64,000 nt of DNA. It comes from Bradyrhizobium sp. G127. GTDB taxonomy: Bacteria > Pseudomonadota > Alphaproteobacteria > Rhizobiales > Xanthobacteraceae. Shown one piece after another: positions 60,801 through 64,000 of this stretch; within the stretch, counting starts at the first letter, position 1, and each line of letters opens with the position of its first letter. Below the pieces are notes generated by a model. That model worked only from the letters and a program-made list of their open reading frames with translations. It was not told the DNA's origin and made no database searches. The translations under genes were made by a program, and so were the position numbers. The stretch covers positions 432,501 through 496,500 of the forward strand of contig NZ_JAKFGN010000003.1 in the NCBI RefSeq assembly GCF_021502575.1. Direction: 5' to 3'.

Positions 60801-62240
60801 TCAGCGCACCAGAACGTTCTTGAATTGCCAGGGATCGCTGGTGTCGATGTCTTCCGGGAAAAGGCCCGGACGGTCGGTCAGCGGCGTCCAGTCGGTGTAG
60901 TAACCCTTCACCGGACCGAGATACGGCAACTGGATTTCCAGCAGGCGATCGAAATCCATCTCGTCGGCTTCGACGATGCCTTCGTTCGGATTTTCCAGCG
61001 CCCACACCATGCCGCCGAGGACGGCGGAGGTCACCTGCAGGCCAGTGGCGTTCTGATAGGGCGCAAGTTTTCGCGTCTCCTCGATGGAGAGTTGCGAGCC
61101 ATACCAGTAGGCGTTGTTGTCGTGGCCGAATAGCAGCACGCCGAGCTCGTCGATGCCGTCGACAATCTCGTTCTCGTCGAGAATGTGATGCTTCTCCTGC
61201 ATCTTGGCTGCCCGGCCGAACATTTCGTGCAGCGAGAGCACGGCATCATCTGCAGGGTGATAGGCATAGTGGCAAGTCGGTCGATAGACCACGGCACCGG
61301 ATGCGTCGCGCACCGTGAAATAGTCGGAGATCGAGATCGACTCGTTGTGGGTGACAAGGAAGCCGTATTGCGCGCCGCGAGTGGGACACCAGGTTCGCAC
61401 GCGCGTGTTGGCGCCGGGCTGCATCAGGTAAATTGCCGCGCCGCAGCCAGCCTCGTGCGTGTGCGCGTTTTCGGGCATCCATTTTTCATGGGTGCCCCAG
61501 CCGAGTTCGGACGGCTGCACGCCTTCCGACAGAAAGCCTTCCACCGACCACGTGTTCACGAAGACATCCGGCTCCTTGGGCTTCTTCGAACGCTGGGTGT
61601 CGCGTTCGGCGATGTGGATGCCCTTGATGCCGGCCTGGCGCATCAGGTCCGCCCATTCGCCCTTGGTCTTCGGCTTTGGGGCATTGAGCTTGAGATCTGT
61701 GGCCACATTCAGCAGGGCCTGCTTGACGAAGAACGAGACCATGCCGGGATTGGCGCCACAGCAGGACACGGCCGTGGTGGAGCCCGCGGGACGGGCCCGC
61801 TTGGCGGCCAGCGTGTTCTCGCGCAGGGCATAGTTGGAGCGCGCTTCCGGGCCCTTCGACGCATCGAAATAGAAGCCGAGCCAGGGTTCATTGACCGTGT
61901 CGATATAAAGCGCGCCGAGTTCGTTGCAGAGCTCCATGATGTCGGTGGAGCCGGTATCGACCGAGAGATTGACGCAGAAGCCCTGACCGCCGCCTTCGGT
62001 GAGCAGCGGCGTCAGTAGTTCGCGGTAATTGTCCTTGGTCACGGCCTGCTGGATGAAGCGCACATTGTGCTTCTCGCAATGAGCTTTGCGGCCTTCGTCC
62101 TTGGGATCGATCACAGTGATGCGCGACTTGTCGTAATCGAGATGCCGCTCGATCATCGGCAGCGTGCCTTTGCCGATGGAGCCGAAGCCGACCATCACGA
62201 TCGGGCCGCTGATGCGCGCGTAAACGGGGGATGTGATCAC
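60801..62240 (-). CDS. hss: homospermidine synthase
   Basis: The 479-aa protein begins MITSPVYARISGPIVMVGFGSIGKGTLPMIERHL in pieces: a Rossmann fold with GFGSIGKG near residue 18, then NLSVDTGSTDIMELC, DTVNEPWLGFYFD and CCGANPGMVSFFVK. These are features of the bacterial NAD-dependent homospermidine synthase that joins two putrescines (or spermidine and putrescine) to sym-homospermidine. It is monocistronic on the minus strand. Common in Rhizobiales. Confidence 0.93.
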   Translation of the reverse strand: MITSPVYARISGPIVMVGFGSIGKGTLPMIERHLDYDKSRITVIDPKDEGRKAHCEKHNVRFIQQAVTKDNYRELLTPLLTEGGGQGFCVNLSVDTGSTDIMELCNELGALYIDTVNEPWLGFYFDASKGPEARSNYALRENTLAAKRARPAGSTTAVSCCGANPGMVSFFVKQALLNVATDLKLNAPKPKTKGEWADLMRQAGIKGIHIAERDTQRSKKPKEPDVFVNTWSVEGFLSEGVQPSELGWGTHEKWMPENAHTHEAGCGAAIYLMQPGANTRVRTWCPTRGAQYGFLVTHNESISISDYFTVRDASGAVVYRPTCHYAYHPADDAVLSLHEMFGRAAKMQEKHHILDENEIVDGIDELGVLLFGHDNNAYWYGSQLSIEETRKLAPYQNATGLQVTSAVLGGMVWALENPNEGIVEADEMDFDRLLEIQLPYLGPVKGYYTDWTPLTDRPGLFPEDIDTSDPWQFKNVLVR

Positions 62241-62353
62241 TACTGAAACTCCGGATAGCAGGGAAGGGCAGCCGCGCAGGACTTACGGCAACTCGAGGAT
62301 GACGGCAACGATGCTTTGCCGCCGCATTTTCACAAAATCGTCTTGAAACGCTG

Positions 62354-62767
62354 TCAGCGATATCCGTCGCGTGCCGGGTAAGCCTTGAGCACGGTCAGTG
62401 AGCGCCAGCGCCCGCCGGGCGTCTGAAACTCGATGGTTTGCCCGACGGACAGGCCGATCAGCGCCGCGCCGATCGGGGTCAGGATCGATATCTTTCCTGC
62501 GTCGACGTCCGCGGCTTCGGGATAAACCAGGGTCACGGTTCGCTCCTGCGTGCTGATGTCATCGCGGAAGGTCACTTCCGAGTTCATCGCGACGAGGCCC
62601 GGCAGCAGACGGGAGTCCGGCAGGATTTCAGCGCGCTCGATTTCCCGCGCCAGAAAATCGGTGGTCTGCGGGTATTTATCCGAGGCGGCTTCGGCAATGT
62701 TGCGCAGGCGATCTGCGTCGCACATGCGCAGGGAGATCGGCGGCAATTCAGGGGTCAAATGACTCAT
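62354..62767 (-). CDS. rnk: Rnk-like nucleoside diphosphate kinase regulator / GreA-C domain protein 1
   Basis: ATG at 62767 gives 137 aa. The N-terminal helical arm (DADRLRNIAEAASDKYPQTTDFLAREIERAE) and the C-terminal FKBP-like GreA/B domain (ISILTPIGAALIGLSVGQTIEF) match Rnk proteins, which bind RNA polymerase in the manner of GreA but with a short coiled coil. It is one of two tandem paralogues. Confidence 0.85.
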   Translation of the reverse strand: MSHLTPELPPISLRMCDADRLRNIAEAASDKYPQTTDFLAREIERAEILPDSRLLPGLVAMNSEVTFRDDISTQERTVTLVYPEAADVDAGKISILTPIGAALIGLSVGQTIEFQTPGGRWRSLTVLKAYPARDGYR

Positions 62768-62789
62768 GATTGTTCTCTTTCCTAGGTCT

Positions 62790-63272
62790 TCAGGCTGCCG
62801 TAGGGCCGCGCGGGCCGGGTTCATTGTCATCGTTGCGCAGCATAGATCTCAGAGCGCGGTGTTGCTGCAGCGAGATGACGCCGAGCGGTGGTTCGAGGCT
62901 CTCAACGGTGAGCACGTGGCTGATGCCATCAATGCCCACATAAGGCATGCGCGATCCGACCGGCACGCCGATCAGGGCGGCTCCCAAAGGCGACAGAATC
63001 GACACATGCAGATGGTTGCTGCGGAAATTCTCGGGCAGCACCGGAATACGGCTTTCCAGCAACAGTCCATCGTCCGCCCGGAACGTTACCCAGTTGTCGA
63101 GGCGAACACAGCGTAGCGGAGCTGCGGATTCGACCAGTTCCGCGCGCTCCAGTTCGGACACCAGAAAGCTGCAGACAGGGTTGCTATCTTCCACCGCCTG
63201 CATGGCAGCGAGCTTGAGCAGGTGGAAATCATTCGCCCCGATGCGGATGGGCGGAAGCTGTTCGTTCATCAT
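62790..63272 (-). CDS. Rnk-like GreA/B C-terminal domain protein 2
   Basis: ATG at 63272 or 63269 gives about 160 aa. It has the same plan as its neighbour: helical N-terminus (ANDFHLLKLAAMQAVEDSNPV), then the GreA/B-type end (VSILSPLGAALIGVPVGSRMPYVG) and an extra C-terminal tail of about 30 residues (LGVISLQQHRALRSMLRNDD). The paralogue identity is low, so the duplication is old. The two genes are 22 bp apart and co-transcribed. Confidence 0.8.
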   Translation of the reverse strand: MMNEQLPPIRIGANDFHLLKLAAMQAVEDSNPVCSFLVSELERAELVESAAPLRCVRLDNWVTFRADDGLLLESRIPVLPENFRSNHLHVSILSPLGAALIGVPVGSRMPYVGIDGISHVLTVESLEPPLGVISLQQHRALRSMLRNDDNEPGPRGPTAA

Positions 63273-63566
63273 GACGTATCTCAAAACGCCCGACGCGGAG
63301 CGCCGAGCGGTTCATGGACTAATTGTGGGCGAAAAGGACTGCAAAGACCCGGGACGGCGCGGCTGCGCGTCCGCCCGGGTCACCTTCCAGTTTGAAGGCG
63401 ACCTGCGCGAAGCAACAGACGATTGGTGCAGACGTTCGACATGATGAATTGAAGCTATGACCGATTGCAGGAAAGTCAACAGATCGAGTGCGACATGTTG
63501 GCCCGGTTGGCCAGCATGTCGCAGGATAACGTAAAAGAATTCAGGCAGCTTCGCGAGCTACAGCGT
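63273..63566. other. intergenic region before rnk pair and after ridA
   Basis: These 294 bp hold the promoter region of the Rnk-like pair (minus strand) and the downstream end of the RidA gene. I see no gene or clear hairpin; longer plus-strand frames here are shadows of the paralogue gene. Confidence 0.35.
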
Positions 63567-63953
63567 TCAGGAACGTCGCTTGGCGGTGACTTCGATCTCG
63601 ACTTTCATCTCCGGCTTGTAGAGGGCGGACACCGCAACGATCGTCGCCGCCGGGCGGATGTCGCCAAGCGTTTCCCCGCACACAGCGAACACCGCGTCGA
63701 AGTCCTTCGCGTCCGTGACGTAGTAAGTTGCGCGCACGACGTCGGCCATCTCGAAGCCGCCGTCCTTCAGTGCGCTGGCAATGACCTTGAAGCAGTTGCG
63801 GGTCTGTTCGGCCACGTCCTCCGGCAGGACCTTGGTGACCGGATCGTAGCCGGTGGTTCCGGCGACGAAGCACATGTCGCCCTCGACAACGGCGCGGCTG
63901 TAGCCGGCGACCTTCTCGAATGGCGATCCAGATGAAATCAGTCGGCGGGACAT
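63567..63953 (-). CDS. RidA family protein (Rid/YjgF)
   Basis: ATG at 63953 gives MSRRLISSGSPFEKVAGYSRAVVEGD, 128 aa. The family shows VAGTTGYDPVTKVLPEDVAEQTRNCFKVI in pieces, ADVVRATYYVTDAKDF and the C-terminal PEMKVEIEVTAKR. The RidA catalytic Arg is in the VRATYYVTD block, here R at about residue 90. RidA proteins remove reactive enamine/imine intermediates. Its partner genes are outside the window. Confidence 0.88.
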   Translation of the reverse strand: MSRRLISSGSPFEKVAGYSRAVVEGDMCFVAGTTGYDPVTKVLPEDVAEQTRNCFKVIASALKDGGFEMADVVRATYYVTDAKDFDAVFAVCGETLGDIRPAATIVAVSALYKPEMKVEIEVTAKRRS

Positions 63954-64000
63954 GGGATTTTCCTCATAAAAGCGGCGGGCGTGGCTTGCAGGTGCCACGC

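Overview
The window looks like the chromosome of an alphaproteobacterium of the Bradyrhizobium/Afipia/Rhodopseudomonas group (Nitrobacteraceae). This rests on high G+C flanks, a homospermidine synthase, an alphaproteobacterial-type Zur palindrome and the gene style. It is not a firm species call. The main structure is an integrated element of about 40 kb (8921-49044) in the 3' half of an initiator tRNA-fMet gene. A 49-bp identical direct repeat (8921-8969 and 48996-49044) marks its ends, and a tyrosine recombinase starts 132 bp inside the left end.

Left flank (1-8890): the tail of a DUF5996 gene, then a minus-strand oxidative catabolic cluster running from 8571 down to 904: aldehyde dehydrogenase, GMC oxidoreductase, SDR, metallo-beta-lactamase-fold hydrolase, FAH-family hydrolase, glutathione S-transferase and an unknown protein.

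Element, left part (9102-24873): the integrase, then a four-gene Druantia-like anti-phage cassette (DruA with DUF4338, a 960-aa protein, a 364-aa protein, and a 1853-aa DruE helicase with DUF1998). After it come two small overlapping genes and a DNA methyltransferase, an unknown 433-aa protein and a small unknown gene. Middle part (24874-32662): a transfer region with two MobA/MobL relaxase genes, each preceded by a nic-like GCGCACTTAT site, and two VirD4/TraG-type coupling ATPases, but no mating-pair (VirB/Trb) genes. It is therefore best read as a mobilizable, not self-transmissible, element.

Element, right part (32672-48380): envelope and exported proteins (lipoprotein, tandem-IalB protein, membrane-anchored retropepsin-like protease plus a decayed duplicate of it, two CNGTTW-repeat surface proteins), a serine resolvase, two unknown genes, an AbiEi/AbiEii toxin-antitoxin pair with a duplicated operator-like region, and a surface-glycan module. 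The glycan module holds a NodU/TobZ-type carbamoyltransferase, a GT32-like transferase and a GT25/P-loop/GH16 fusion. The last 600 bp hold palindromes and a pair of TAGCACA repeats that mirror a pair at the left end; these are candidate integrase arm sites.

Right flank (49045-64000): a reductase behind a GntR-like operator, a cupin, a GNAT enzyme, an MFS carrier, Fe-superoxide dismutase, a fluoride channel and a two-gene permease whose second half is frameshifted. Then follows a Zur-controlled zinc operon (His-rich peptide, ZnuC, ZnuB, ZnuA, CobW-type GTPase, WD40 protein), homospermidine synthase, two Rnk-like regulators and a RidA protein. Two phage-defence systems and surface-glycan enzymes on one mobilizable tRNA island are the most interesting content.
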